From: Actinoplanes regularis
GTDB taxonomy: Bacteria; Actinomycetota; Actinomycetes; Mycobacteriales; Micromonosporaceae
NCBI RefSeq assembly: GCF_900188005.1
Contig: NZ_FZNR01000032.1
Location: forward strand, 16,371 to 80,370
Direction: 5' to 3'
DNA length: 64,000 nt
The notes beneath the pieces are model-generated. The model was not told the origin of the DNA. It was given only the letters and a program-made list of their open reading frames with translations, and searched no databases. Positions 53,331-63,216 of this stretch are shown here, piece by piece. The position numbers and the translations under genes are program-made. Every line of letters starts with the position of its first letter. The stretch's first letter is position 1.

Positions 53331-55061
53331 ATGACCCACCACGACTACGACGTGCTCGTCATCGGATCCGGCTTCGGCGGTTCCGTGTCCGCCCTGCGCC
53401 TGACGGAGAAGAACTACCGCGTCGGCGTGCTCGAAGCCGGGCGCCGATACACCAGCGAACAACTGCCCAAGACCTCCTGGGACGCGCGCAAGTTCGTCTG
53501 GGCCCCGGCTCTTGGCCTGTACGGGATCCAGCGCATCCACCTGCTGCGCGACGTCGTGATCCTCGGCGGCGCGGGCGTCGGCGGCGGCTCTCTGAATTAC
53601 GCCAACACGCTGTACGAGCCGCTCGCACCGTTCTTCGCCGACCCGCAGTGGGCCCGCATCACCGACTGGCGCGACGAACTCGCAGACCACTACGACCAGG
53701 CCCGGCGCATGCTCGGGGTCACCCAGAACCCCACCGTCACCGAGGCGGACAATGTCATCAAGTCGGTGGCTGACGACATGGGCGTCGGGCGCTCCTTCAC
53801 GCTGACGCCGGTCGGCGTGTTCTTCGGCGAGGCCGGCCGGCCGCCCGGCACAGAGGTCGACGACCCGTTCTTCGGCGGCGCCGGGCCCAAACGCCACACC
53901 TGCATCGAGTGCGGCTCGTGCATGACCGGCTGCCGTCACAACGCCAAGAACACACTGGACAAGAACTACCTCTACCTGGCGGAACGCAACGGCTGCGTCA
54001 TCCACCCGATGACCACCGTCGTCGACGTCAAGCCGCTGCCCGGTGGCGGGTACGCCGTGCACACCGTGACGACGGGACGGTCCGTCCGCCGTAGGCGCAA
54101 CCGGCGCACCTTCACCGCCGGGCAGGTCGTGTTCTCGGCCGGCACCTACAACACGCAGCGGCTGATGCACCGGCTGCGCGACACCGGCTCGCTGCCGAAC
54201 ATCTCCGCCCGGCTCGGCCACCTGACCCGTACCAACTCCGAGTCCATCCTGGGCGTCAAGGCGCGGGCCAAGAATCCCGCCTACACGCAGGGCGTGGCGA
54301 TCACGTCCTCGATCCACGTCGACGAGCACACGCACATCGAGCCGGTGCGCTACGGCAAGGGCAGCAACGCGATGGCGTTGCTGCAGACCGCGCTCACCGA
54401 CGGCGACCAGGGCCGCCCGCGCTGGGTGACCTGGGCCAGGACGCTGCTCACCCAGCCACGGCAGTGGACCTGGTTCTCGCCGAGGAACTGGTCCGAGCGG
54501 ACGATCATCCTGCTCGTGATGCAGGCCCTGGACAACTCCATCACCGTCCGGGGGCGCCGGAACCTGCTGGGCCGGTACACCCTCACCTCCGGTCCCGGCC
54601 ACGGCGAGCCGAACCCGACCTGGATCCCCGCCGCCAACGACGCCGCGCGCCGGGTCGCCTCCAAAATCGACGGTGTCGCCGGAGGCACCATCGGCGAGAT
54701 CGCCAACATCCCGCTAACGGCCCATTTCATCGGCGGCTGCCCCATCGGCGACTCTCCGGAGACCGGTGTCATCGACCCGTACCACCGGCTGTACGGGCAC
54801 CCGGGCATCCACGTCGCCGACGGCTCGACGGTGTCGGCCAACCTGGGTGTGAACCCGTCGTTGACCATCACGGCGCAGGCCGAGCGCGCGATGTCGTTCT
54901 GGCCCAATCGCGGCGAGCCTGACCCGCGACCGGCGCTGGGCTCGGCCTACCAGCGCCTGGCTCCGGTCGCGCCGGCACGGCCCGCCGTCCCGGTCGGCGC
55001 GCCGGGCGCGCTGCGCACCCCCGGCGCCGCGCCGTCATCCGCGGACAGCTCCGCTCCCTGA
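53331..55061 (+). CDS. GMC-type FAD oxidoreductase, ChoD-like (probable long-chain alcohol oxidase)
   Basis: The 576-residue protein has the FAD-binding motif VIGSGFGGSVSALRL at residue 9 and the GMC ILGGAGVGGGSLNYANTL signature. It also has CIECGSCMTGCRHNAKNTLD, a cysteine-rich stretch also found in ChoD-type enzymes, and the C-terminal active site HFIGGCPIGDSP with HVADGSTV. ChoD-like proteins oxidise sterols or long-chain alcohols. Its neighbours are an alkylsulfatase, acyl-CoA ligase and aldehyde dehydrogenase. This makes oxidation of the fatty alcohol released by the sulfatase its likely job. That substrate is inferred. Confidence 0.85.
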   Translation: MTHHDYDVLVIGSGFGGSVSALRLTEKNYRVGVLEAGRRYTSEQLPKTSWDARKFVWAPALGLYGIQRIHLLRDVVILGGAGVGGGSLNYANTLYEPLAPFFADPQWARITDWRDELADHYDQARRMLGVTQNPTVTEADNVIKSVADDMGVGRSFTLTPVGVFFGEAGRPPGTEVDDPFFGGAGPKRHTCIECGSCMTGCRHNAKNTLDKNYLYLAERNGCVIHPMTTVVDVKPLPGGGYAVHTVTTGRSVRRRRNRRTFTAGQVVFSAGTYNTQRLMHRLRDTGSLPNISARLGHLTRTNSESILGVKARAKNPAYTQGVAITSSIHVDEHTHIEPVRYGKGSNAMALLQTALTDGDQGRPRWVTWARTLLTQPRQWTWFSPRNWSERTIILLVMQALDNSITVRGRRNLLGRYTLTSGPGHGEPNPTWIPAANDAARRVASKIDGVAGGTIGEIANIPLTAHFIGGCPIGDSPETGVIDPYHRLYGHPGIHVADGSTVSANLGVNPSLTITAQAERAMSFWPNRGEPDPRPALGSAYQRLAPVAPARPAVPVGAPGALRTPGAAPSSADSSAP

Positions 55062-55143
55062 CCATGGCGGGCCGGACCACGAAGGACCTCGTCCCAGGAC
55101 GGCCGAGCTGGTATCCCCTCGCGTACACAAATGGAGATTTTCT

Positions 55144-56928
55144 ATGAGCAATGCACCCGACTTCGACAACGCCGACCGGGGTTTCGTCGCGGCGCTGACC
55201 CCCGGCGTCGTCACGGCCTCGGACGGGCGCGTCGTGTGGGACGCCGACGGATGGGCGGCGCTGCTGGCGGGCGAGTGTCCGGATACCGTGAACCCGAGCC
55301 TGTGGCGGCAGGGCCAGCTGTGCTCCCGGCAGGGCCTCTACGAGGTCACCGAGGGCATCTACCAGGTTCGCGGCCTGGACATCTCGAACATGACGATCGT
55401 CGAAGGCGACACCGGAGTGGTCGTCATCGACCCGCTGCTCAGCGTGGAGACCGCCGCGGCGGCGCTCGGCCTCTACCGCGCCCACCGCGGCGACCGCCCG
55501 GTCACCGCGGTGGTCTACAGCCACTCCCACGCCGATCACTTCGGCGGGGTCGCCGGCGTCACCGACGGCACCGTCCCGATCCTCGCGCCGGTGGGCTTCA
55601 TGGAGCACGCCGTGGCGGAGAACGTGTACGCCGGCACGGCGATGACCCGCCGGGCCGGGTTCATGTACGGCGCGACCCTGCCAGTGGGACCTGCCGGGCA
55701 GATCGGGTTCGGGCTGGGCCTGGCATCCTCCACCGGCACCGTGTCGCTGTTCCCGCCGACGGTCCACATCACGCGTACCGGGCAGGAGGAGATCATCGAC
55801 GGCGTGCGTATGGTGTTCCAGCTGACGCCAGGCACCGAGGCGCCCGCCGAGATGAACTTCCTGTTCCCCGACCACCGCGCCCTGTGCATGGCCGAGAACG
55901 CCACGCACACCATGCATAACGTGCTGACCTTGCGCGGTGCGCTGGTACGCGACGCCCGGATCTGGTCGCGGTATCTGACCGAGGCGATCACGCTGTTCGA
56001 CGGCCGGGCGGATGTCCTGTTCGCCTCGCACCACTGGCCCACCTGGGGCCACGACGACATGATGCGGTTCCTGTCCGAGCAGCGCGACCTGTACGCCTTC
56101 CTGCACGACCAGACGCTGCGGCTGCTCAACCAGGGACACACCGGGACCGAGATCGCCGAGATGATCCAGTTGCCGCCGGCGCTGGACACGGCATGGCACG
56201 CGCGCGGCTACTACGGATCGGTGTCGCACAACGTCAAGGCCGTCTACCAGCGGTACCTCGGCTGGTTCGACGGCAACCCGGCGAACCTGTGGCAGCACCC
56301 ACCGGTCGAGACCGCGCAGCGATACGTCGACTGCCTCGGCGGCGTCGACGCCGTGCTGACCCATGCGCGCGGCTACCTCGACGAGGGAGATCTGCGGTTC
56401 GCCGCGCAGCTGCTGCAGCACGCCGTCTTCGCCGACCCGGATCGCAGCGATGCCCGGGAACTGCTGGCCCAGGTGTTCGAGCGACTTGCGTACGGTGCGG
56501 AGAACGGCATCTGGCGCAACTTCTACCTGACCGGCGCGCAGGAACTGCGGCACGGTCCGAACGCCACACCGGTCGACCTCGGTGGTGGCATGGCCGCGGT
56601 GCTCTCGGTCGAGCAGATCTTCGACACGCTGGCGATCCGGGTCGACGCCCCGAAGGCCTGGCACGACACCATCGTCATCGACTGGACGTTCACCGAGCTG
56701 GGTCAGTCGTATCGGACGACGCTGCGCAACGGGGTGCTTCTGCAGCAGCAGGACCCGCCGGCCGGGCAGCCCGACCTGAGCCTCACCCTGACCAAGCGGG
56801 ACCTGCTGGGGGTGCTCGCCGGAAGCGGCCTCGGCGGCATCGCCCACGACGGTGACCTCGAGCTCCTCACGCGGCTGGCCGGTTACCTCGACGCGCCCGA
56901 TCCGAGCTTCACGATCGTGACGCCCTGA
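55144..56928 (+). CDS. Class III alkylsulfatase (SdsA1-like), metallo-beta-lactamase fold
   Basis: The 594-residue protein starts at 55144 after GGAG. The binuclear zinc site is visible as HxHxDH at residues 127-132 (YSHSHADHFGG), with further ligands in MAENATHTMHN and the ASHHWPTWGHDD region. A helical dimerisation domain (about 330-450) and a C-terminal SCP2-like lipid-binding domain (about 470-594: VEQIFDTLAIRVDAPKAWHD) complete the SdsA1 layout. It hydrolyses primary alkyl sulfates such as SDS to alcohol and sulfate. No signal peptide is seen, so it acts in the cytoplasm, unlike the secreted Pseudomonas enzyme. Confidence 0.93.
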   Translation: MSNAPDFDNADRGFVAALTPGVVTASDGRVVWDADGWAALLAGECPDTVNPSLWRQGQLCSRQGLYEVTEGIYQVRGLDISNMTIVEGDTGVVVIDPLLSVETAAAALGLYRAHRGDRPVTAVVYSHSHADHFGGVAGVTDGTVPILAPVGFMEHAVAENVYAGTAMTRRAGFMYGATLPVGPAGQIGFGLGLASSTGTVSLFPPTVHITRTGQEEIIDGVRMVFQLTPGTEAPAEMNFLFPDHRALCMAENATHTMHNVLTLRGALVRDARIWSRYLTEAITLFDGRADVLFASHHWPTWGHDDMMRFLSEQRDLYAFLHDQTLRLLNQGHTGTEIAEMIQLPPALDTAWHARGYYGSVSHNVKAVYQRYLGWFDGNPANLWQHPPVETAQRYVDCLGGVDAVLTHARGYLDEGDLRFAAQLLQHAVFADPDRSDARELLAQVFERLAYGAENGIWRNFYLTGAQELRHGPNATPVDLGGGMAAVLSVEQIFDTLAIRVDAPKAWHDTIVIDWTFTELGQSYRTTLRNGVLLQQQDPPAGQPDLSLTLTKRDLLGVLAGSGLGGIAHDGDLELLTRLAGYLDAPDPSFTIVTP

Positions 56929-57024
56929 TGGCGGTGACGGGCCGGCTGCGTGCCGTGCCGGGGGGCGGCCGGGGTGGCTCGGCGCGCTGCGCGGACGGGG
57001 CGTCCCCACCAGTACGCTTCCGGT

Positions 57025-57609
57025 ATGGCCGATGTGCGGGTGGAACGAAGGCCGGGGCGGCCCCGGGAGGAGCGCTTCACCGGCGCGGTCCTGTCGGCCG
57101 TGCTGGACCTGGTGGCCGAGCAGGGCCTCGCCGCGGTCACCATGGAGGCGGTGGCGGCGCGTGCCGGGGTGAGCAAGCCCGCCATCTACCGGCGCTGGCC
57201 GGGCAAGCACGACCTGTTCATCGCGGCTGCCGAGACACGCATCGGCACGCTCAGCGTGCCCGATCTAGGGGACTTTCGCGCCGAGTTGAGGGCGGTGCTC
57301 GACGCACGGCTGCGGGCCTACCAGATGCCGGGGACGGCTCAGCTGCTGGCCGGGCTGATCTCCGCGTCGCAGGAGGGTGGCGAGGTGCGCGTCGCGTACC
57401 AGCGATACACCACCCGGATCATGAGCGAGACGCGGAAGATCCTGGAGCGCGGGATCGCCCGCGGCGACGTACGCGCCGGCGTCGACGTACGGGCCGCGGC
57501 CACGCTGGTGGCGGCCCCGATGATCTTCCGCCTGATGATCGAGCAGGAACTGCCCGACGAGCGTTTCGCCGCCGACCTGGCCGACATGCTCGCCCGCGCC
57601 GTGGCCTGA
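57025..57609 (+). CDS. TetR-family regulator of the alkyl-sulfate gene set
   Basis: The start at 57025 (MADVRVERRPGRPREERF) gives 194 residues; the open frame begins at 56950. The helix-turn-helix is AAVTMEAVAARAGVSKPAIY followed by RRWPGKHDLF. The C-terminal half (TetR_C, EQELPDERFAADLADMLARA) should sense a hydrophobic effector, plausibly an alkyl sulfate, alcohol or acyl-CoA. It sits between the two transcription units whose upstream regions share the operator-like palindrome. Confidence 0.88.
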   Translation: MADVRVERRPGRPREERFTGAVLSAVLDLVAEQGLAAVTMEAVAARAGVSKPAIYRRWPGKHDLFIAAAETRIGTLSVPDLGDFRAELRAVLDARLRAYQMPGTAQLLAGLISASQEGGEVRVAYQRYTTRIMSETRKILERGIARGDVRAGVDVRAAATLVAAPMIFRLMIEQELPDERFAADLADMLARAVA

Positions 57610-57676
57610 CCGGCCGCGAGCTGGACTTTCGGTTCCTTTCCGGGGCAGAGGGCCTTGCCTTGGCGAACCCCAATAA

Positions 57677-57693
57677 CGATACTTGCAGTAACG
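57677..57693. promoter_or_regulatory. Probable TetR operator upstream of the MFS gene
   Basis: CGATACTTGCAGTAACG differs by one base from the site at 53238. It lies 96 bases before the MFS start and 68 bases after the TetR stop, marking a second promoter of the same regulon. Confidence 0.75.
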
Positions 57694-57788
57694 AAAATGG
57701 CGTGTCGGCGGTCACACACGCTGGAGCGTGATCGCACGCATCCCGCCGACCTGACCGGCACACCCGTCCCAGCCCCCGCGGAGTCCCC

Positions 57789-59090
57789 GTGACCGATACC
57801 GAAGTCGCACCCGCAACGCCCGCAGGTGCCATCGAGACGACCCGAGACAACCGGCGCCGCGCATGGATCGTCACCGCCATGCTGGTCGCCTTCATGATGG
57901 TCAACTTCGCCGACAAGGCCATCCTGGGCCTGGCCGCCGACCCGATCATGAAGGATTTCGGCCTTTCCGCGACCCAGTACGGCGCCGCGAACAGCGCCTT
58001 CTTCCTGCTGTTCTCCATCTTCGGTGCCGTCGGCGGGATCCTGGCCGACCGCGTGCCGCCCCGGTGGGTGCTACTGGGCATGATCCTGCTCTGGTCGGTG
58101 TCCCAGGCGCCCATGGCACTCGGTGCGGGAGTCGCCATGCTGTTCGCCTCACGGATTCTGCTGGGCGCCGCCGAGGGACCCGCCTTCCCGATCGCTCAGC
58201 AGACCACGCTGTCCTGGTTCCCGGACCACCGGCGCAACCTGCCCAGCGCACTGATCACCGTCGGCACCACCCTGGGCATCGTGATCGCCGCGCCCGTACT
58301 GACCTGGGTGGTGCAGCAGTACGGCTGGCGGTCCGCCTTCGGTGTGGTGGCGGTCGCCGGCTTGCTGTGGGCGGCGGTGTGGGCGTTCGTCGGCAAGGAG
58401 GGCCACCACGCGGTCGCGGCCGACGCCATCGGGACCGCCGCGAAGCCGGGTCCGGGCACAGTTGGCTACCGGCGGATCCTCGCCACCCGCAGCTGGATCG
58501 GTGTCACCGCCGCCTACGCCAGCACCTACTGGATGCTAGCCCTGGGCCTGGTCTGGCTGCCCTCGTATCTGCACAACGGGCTGGGCTACTCCACCACCAC
58601 CTCGGCGAATCTGGTAGCGGTGATCTGGGCGGTCAACGCCGTCGCGTTGCTGGGCCAGGCCGGGCTGACCGGGTGGCTGTTGCGTCGCGGGGTCGGCAGC
58701 CGCTGGGCACGGGCCCGGGTCGGCGGCATCACCCTTCTCCTCGCCGCGGTGGGCTGTCTCGCCCTGTCCGGAGGGCAGCACGGGCCGGTCACGGTGCTGT
58801 TGCTGGTGCTCGGCTTCGGGATCTGCGGCGTGATGACGAGCATCGCGGTCACCACGGTGGCGGAACTCGCCCCCGCCGAACGCCGGGGCGGCTCGCTCGG
58901 ACTCATGAACGCCGTGGCGACCGTCGCGGGCCTGGTCGGGCCCATCCTGATCGGCCGTCTGGTCGACACCCAGGGGCTGGCCGGATACCGCAACGCCGTC
59001 GTGCTCTCCGGAGTGCTGCTCCTGCTGGGCGGGCTGGCCACGGTCACGCTCGTCGACCCGGACCGGGACCGGCGCCGTCTGGCGGCGTGA
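57789..59090 (+). CDS. MFS transporter, probable uptake of the alkyl sulfate or related organic anion
   Basis: The start is GTG at 57789 with GCGGAG just upstream; the protein has 433 residues and 12 hydrophobic segments. Family marks include AILGLAADPIMKDFGLSATQ, the loop 2-3 motif GGILADRVPPRW and WSVSQAPMALGAG, which places it near the anion:cation (ACS/phthalate) MFS group. The gene begins the second transcription unit of the set. Import of the sulfate ester is the simplest role; export of a product cannot be excluded. Confidence 0.87.
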   Translation: MTDTEVAPATPAGAIETTRDNRRRAWIVTAMLVAFMMVNFADKAILGLAADPIMKDFGLSATQYGAANSAFFLLFSIFGAVGGILADRVPPRWVLLGMILLWSVSQAPMALGAGVAMLFASRILLGAAEGPAFPIAQQTTLSWFPDHRRNLPSALITVGTTLGIVIAAPVLTWVVQQYGWRSAFGVVAVAGLLWAAVWAFVGKEGHHAVAADAIGTAAKPGPGTVGYRRILATRSWIGVTAAYASTYWMLALGLVWLPSYLHNGLGYSTTTSANLVAVIWAVNAVALLGQAGLTGWLLRRGVGSRWARARVGGITLLLAAVGCLALSGGQHGPVTVLLLVLGFGICGVMTSIAVTTVAELAPAERRGGSLGLMNAVATVAGLVGPILIGRLVDTQGLAGYRNAVVLSGVLLLLGGLATVTLVDPDRDRRRLAA

Positions 59091-59198
59091 CGCCCACGTA
59101 GTACCGGCTCGCCGGGGAAGCCTCGTCCACAGCAACGCCTCCGTCGCGGCCCGACCGACACCACCACCATCCGCCGAACGAAACAGGGAGACCTGAAC

Positions 59199-60683
59199 AT
59201 GACCAATCTCGCCCAGAATCTGGCCGTTTCGGCGGCCCGCGACGGCGACGCCCCCGCTCTGCGACTCGGCGACACGGTGGTGTCCTACGCGCAGCTCGAC
59301 GTGGCCGGCGCCCGCGTGGCCGGGCTGCTGCGGGACCACGGCGTGCAACCCGGTGACCGCGTCGGCATCATGCTGCCGAACGTGCCGCAGTTCGCCGCCG
59401 CCTACTACGGCATCCTGCGCGCCGGCGCGGTGGTGGTCCCGATGAACGTGCTGCTCAAGGCCCGTGAGGTGGCGTTCTACCTGGGTGACTCCCAGGCCAA
59501 GCTGGTGCTGGCCTGGCACGGGTTCGCCGAGGATGCCACGGCCGGCGCGGCTGCCGCCGGCACCGAATGCCTGCTGGTGACGCCGGGCGAGTTCGAGGCC
59601 CTGCTGGGCGACACTTCCCCGCAAGACCAGATCGTCGAGCGCGACCCCAGCGACACCGCCGTGATCCTCTACACCTCCGGCACCACCGGTTCGCCAAAGG
59701 GTGCCGAGCTGAGCCACGCCAACCTGATCCGCAACGCCGAGGTCGCGACCGACCTGTTGACGTTGACCTCCAGTGACGTCGTCCTGGGGGCTCTGCCGTT
59801 GTTCCACTCGTTCGGGCAGACCTGCGGTCTCAACGCGGCCGTCGCCGCAGGGGCGTGCCTCGCTCTGGTGCCGCGCTTCGACCCGCAAGCCGCGCTCGAA
59901 ATGATCCATCGGCACCGCGTCACGATCTTCGAGGGCGTGCCGACCATGTACGTCGCGCTGCTGGCCCATCCCGAGCGGGCCAGGTTCAATGTGGACAGCC
60001 TGCGCCTGTGCGCGTCCGGCGGTGCGGCGCTGCCGGTGGAGGTGCTACGCGCGTTCGAGGCGGAGTTCGGCTGCATCCTGCTGGAGGGGTACGGCCTTTC
60101 GGAGACCTCGCCGGTCGTGTCGTTCAACCATGCCGACCGCGAGCGCAAGGCCGGGTCGATCGGCACGCCCGTCGAAGGGGTGGAGATGGCGCTGCGCGAC
60201 GTCGAGAACGGCATCGGCGAGATCGTGATCCGGGGCCACAACATCATGAAGGGTTACTGGGGCCGCCCGGACGCGACCGCGGAGGTGATCGACGCGGCCG
60301 GCTGGTTCCACTCCGGCGACCTCGCGCGCATGGATGAGGACGGCTACTTCTTCATCGTCGACCGCAAGAAGGACATGATCATCCGTGGCGGTTACAACGT
60401 GTACCCGCGGGAGATCGAGGAGCTGTTGTACGAGCACCCGGCGGTGCGTGAGGCAGCCGTCATCGGCATCCCGCACGCCGAGCTGGGCGAGGAGGTGTGC
60501 GCCGCGATCGCGCTGAAAGACGGTGCCACGGCAACCGCCGGCGAGCTGCGCGAACACGTGAAGACGCAGGCGGCGGCGTACAAGTACCCGCGGCACGTGT
60601 GGATCGTCGACGAGCTGCCGAAATCGCCCACCGGCAAGATCCTCAAGCGTGCGGTCGAGGCCCCCGCAGACTTGGTCATGTGA
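59199..60683 (+). CDS. Long-chain fatty-acid-CoA ligase
   Basis: The 494-residue AMP-forming enzyme starts at 59199 after GGGAG. It shows the P-loop YTSGTTGSPKGAELSHAN, the A5 motif EGYGLSETSPVV, the WFHSGDLARMDEDGYFFIVD motif, and the C-terminal KSPTGKILKR lysine. It activates fatty acids to acyl-CoA for beta-oxidation. In this set it would act after alcohol and aldehyde oxidation. It is 108 bases after the MFS gene and 180 before the dehydrogenase gene. Confidence 0.92.
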   Translation: MTNLAQNLAVSAARDGDAPALRLGDTVVSYAQLDVAGARVAGLLRDHGVQPGDRVGIMLPNVPQFAAAYYGILRAGAVVVPMNVLLKAREVAFYLGDSQAKLVLAWHGFAEDATAGAAAAGTECLLVTPGEFEALLGDTSPQDQIVERDPSDTAVILYTSGTTGSPKGAELSHANLIRNAEVATDLLTLTSSDVVLGALPLFHSFGQTCGLNAAVAAGACLALVPRFDPQAALEMIHRHRVTIFEGVPTMYVALLAHPERARFNVDSLRLCASGGAALPVEVLRAFEAEFGCILLEGYGLSETSPVVSFNHADRERKAGSIGTPVEGVEMALRDVENGIGEIVIRGHNIMKGYWGRPDATAEVIDAAGWFHSGDLARMDEDGYFFIVDRKKDMIIRGGYNVYPREIEELLYEHPAVREAAVIGIPHAELGEEVCAAIALKDGATATAGELREHVKTQAAAYKYPRHVWIVDELPKSPTGKILKRAVEAPADLVM

Positions 60684-60863
60684 CCCTGCGCGCCCAGCAC
60701 CGGGCCCTGGACACCGCCGCCTGCCGGTCGGCAGAACGGCAGGCGGCGGTCCGGATCAGCACCACGAAACAGACCCGACCCCTGCATCCGCGCAATGCGC
60801 CCGTACGGGCCCACGGGTTCGACCGCCGCATACCGACCTACGCAGACAAGGACGTTCACCCCG

Positions 60864-62576
60864 ATGAGCATCACCTCCACCGACACCGCCCGACTCGACC
60901 AGATGCTCGCCGAGCTGTCCGCCGGCGAGCGCGGCTGGGCCCGCGAGTCGCTCGCCGCACGCCGTGCCCTGCTGATGGACGTGCACGCGAACGTCGCTGC
61001 CCGGGCCGAGGAATGGGTACGCGTCGCCGGAACCATCAAGCAGCTGCCTGCCGCCTCCCCGCTGCTCGGCGAGGAATGGACCAGCGGCCCGTGGGCGGTC
61101 CTCGGCTACCTGCCCGCCCTGGCCGAGACACTGAGCCGCCTGGACCAGGGGCGCGACCTGCTGGACGGGTATCGCTTCGGTAGCGCCCCCGGTGACCGGG
61201 TGACCATCGAGGTGCTGCCGCACCACTTCTACGACCGGCTGCTGCTCAGCGGCTTCACGGCCGAGGTCTGGATGGAGCCCGGCGTGACCGAGGGGGAGAC
61301 CCGGGACCGTGCCGGGCTGGGCCTGCGTGCGCCGGAACAGACCGCCGGGGTCGCCGTGGTCATGGGCGCCGGCAACATCACCTCCATCGCGCCGCTGGAC
61401 GTGCTCTACCAGCTCTTCGCGTACAACCGGGTGGTGCTGCTGAAGCTCAACCCGATCACCGACGCGCTGCTGCCGGTGTTCGAAGCGGTGTTCGCCCCGT
61501 TCATCGAGCGCGGCTATCTGCGCATCGCCACCGGTGACGCGACCGTCGGCGACCACCTGGTGACCCACCCAGGTGTCGCCGCCGTACACATCACCGGCAG
61601 CGAGGCCACCCACGACGCGATCGTCTGGGGTGCCGGCGCGGCCGGTGTCGCGGCGAAGGCCGCGAACACGCCGCGCCTGACGAAGCCGATCACCAGCGAG
61701 CTCGGCGGGGTCTCCCCGACCATTGTGGTGCCCGGCCGCTGGTCGAAGGCGGACATCCGGTTCCAGGCCGAGCACATCGCCACGCAGCGCCTGCACAACA
61801 GCGGCTTCAACTGCATCGCCGCCCAGATCGTCATCGTCGGCAAGGACTGGCCGCAGAAGCAGGAGTTCCTCAGCGCACTTCGCGCCGCGCTCGCCACCGC
61901 ACCCGAGCGCCCCGCCTGGTATCCGGGCTGTGACCTACGGGTGGCCGGCGCGCGGCAGGCGCATCCGCACCACGAGGCGCTCGGCGGCACCGGACGCACC
62001 CTGCTGTGGGGGCTCGACCTCGCCGACGAGGCCGAGTCGGCGTTCGGCACCGAATACTTCGGTCCGGTCCTCGGCGTCGCCGAGCTGCCCGGCACCGGGC
62101 TGGAGTTCCTCGACGCCGCGGTCGACCTCGCCAACGAGCGCCTGCACGGCACGCTGGGCGCCAACCTGGTGATCGACCCCCGCACCCGGCGGCAGTTCGG
62201 CGCGCACCTGCGGCAGAGCATCGCCCGGCTGCGCTACGGCACCGTCGGTGTCAACGCATGGACCGGTGTGGGCTACCTGACCGCCCGCGCGACCTGGGGT
62301 GCCTTCCCCGGACATCTCTTGGAGGACATCGGCAGCGGCCACGGCGTAGTGCACAACTCGCTGCTGCTGCACCGGCCCGAACGGACGGTCGTGTACGGGC
62401 CGTTCCGGCCGCTGCCCCGGTCCGTGATGACCGGCCAGTTCAGCATCACTCCGAAGCCGCCGTGGTTCGTCACCAACCGGACCGCCGCGACGACCGGGCG
62501 GCGGCTGACCGCGTTCGCCGCGCGGCCCCGCTTGACGGCCCTGCTCGGCATCTTCGCCTCCGCCCTACGGGGGTGA
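60864..62576 (+). CDS. Aldehyde dehydrogenase-superfamily protein
   Basis: The start at 60864 (MSITSTDTARLDQMLAELS) gives 570 residues; the in-frame ATG at 60795 lacks support. The catalytic Cys lies in LHNSGFNCIAAQIVIVG and the general-base Glu in ITSELGGVSPTIV, with a weak NAD-binding region (VAVVMGAGNITSI). It is longer than classical ALDHs by a C-terminal extension (PKPPWFVTNRTAATTGRRLT). It probably oxidises the fatty aldehyde from the GMC oxidase. A CoA-acylating form is possible but the nearby ligase makes free acid more likely. Confidence 0.82.
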   Translation: MSITSTDTARLDQMLAELSAGERGWARESLAARRALLMDVHANVAARAEEWVRVAGTIKQLPAASPLLGEEWTSGPWAVLGYLPALAETLSRLDQGRDLLDGYRFGSAPGDRVTIEVLPHHFYDRLLLSGFTAEVWMEPGVTEGETRDRAGLGLRAPEQTAGVAVVMGAGNITSIAPLDVLYQLFAYNRVVLLKLNPITDALLPVFEAVFAPFIERGYLRIATGDATVGDHLVTHPGVAAVHITGSEATHDAIVWGAGAAGVAAKAANTPRLTKPITSELGGVSPTIVVPGRWSKADIRFQAEHIATQRLHNSGFNCIAAQIVIVGKDWPQKQEFLSALRAALATAPERPAWYPGCDLRVAGARQAHPHHEALGGTGRTLLWGLDLADEAESAFGTEYFGPVLGVAELPGTGLEFLDAAVDLANERLHGTLGANLVIDPRTRRQFGAHLRQSIARLRYGTVGVNAWTGVGYLTARATWGAFPGHLLEDIGSGHGVVHNSLLLHRPERTVVYGPFRPLPRSVMTGQFSITPKPPWFVTNRTAATTGRRLTAFAARPRLTALLGIFASALRG

Positions 62577-62578
62577 GG

Positions 62579-62596
62579 ACTGGTCGGCAGACCAGT
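62579..62596. terminator. Short hairpin after the aldehyde dehydrogenase gene
   Basis: ACTGGTC, GGCA and GACCAGT form a perfect seven-base-pair stem with a four-base loop, three bases after the stop codon. It is short but well placed to end the operon. Confidence 0.55.
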
Positions 62597-62839
62597 GCTC
62601 GACTCTGATCACGCATTAGCGGTCGCGTTGGCGCGGGATCAGGCGCCGTCTCGGGCCGAAAGCAGCGGCGATGACTCCTGCAGCTACGTATAAAACCATG
62701 GCGATCATCGCGGCGCGTGCCCGGTGGCCGGGGCAAAGACCGCTGGCCACCAACATGATCGTCAACGGGTCCATATTTCTCATGGTGGCCCTGCTGGGTT
62801 GCAGGAGCGACGAAACGGTGAGGACTCCCTGCCGCCCCA

Positions 62840-63216
62840 GTGCTGACATACTGCTGAGACACCTGGCCTTCACCCACGAGCGGTCCGGCGACCTCAGCGG
62901 CGCCGCTTCTCTCTACCGCCAGGCCGCCGACCGCGGCGACCCGGGCGCTCTGCACGCCCTGGCCCGGCTCAGCGCCCAGGCAGGCGACTCGGACGCCGCT
63001 GTCCGCCTCGGCTGTGCCGCGGCGAGCTCCGACTACGCCACCCAGCAGACTGCGGACGCGATCTTGTCGCCACTCAGGACATCAACCTGTCGGCGCTACT
63101 GGAAGCGCCACCGGCAACGGGTAGCGCCCGCTGCGGCGGACAGACCGCGGGCAGATCCTGTCCGTGGACAGGATCGCGTCCGGTCTGTCAGGTCAGCCGG
63201 GCACGGAGGTGGGTGA
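62840..63216 (+). pseudogene. TPR/Sel1-like repeat protein fragment
   Basis: The frame contains HLAFTHERSGDLSGAASLYR, QAADRGDPGALHALARLSAQ and AGDSDAAVRLGCAA, about two TPR units of a larger actinobacterial helical-repeat protein. The upstream part (62671-62840) and the part after 63060 lose this pattern, and no full-length gene can be built. It is most likely a leftover piece. Confidence 0.5.
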
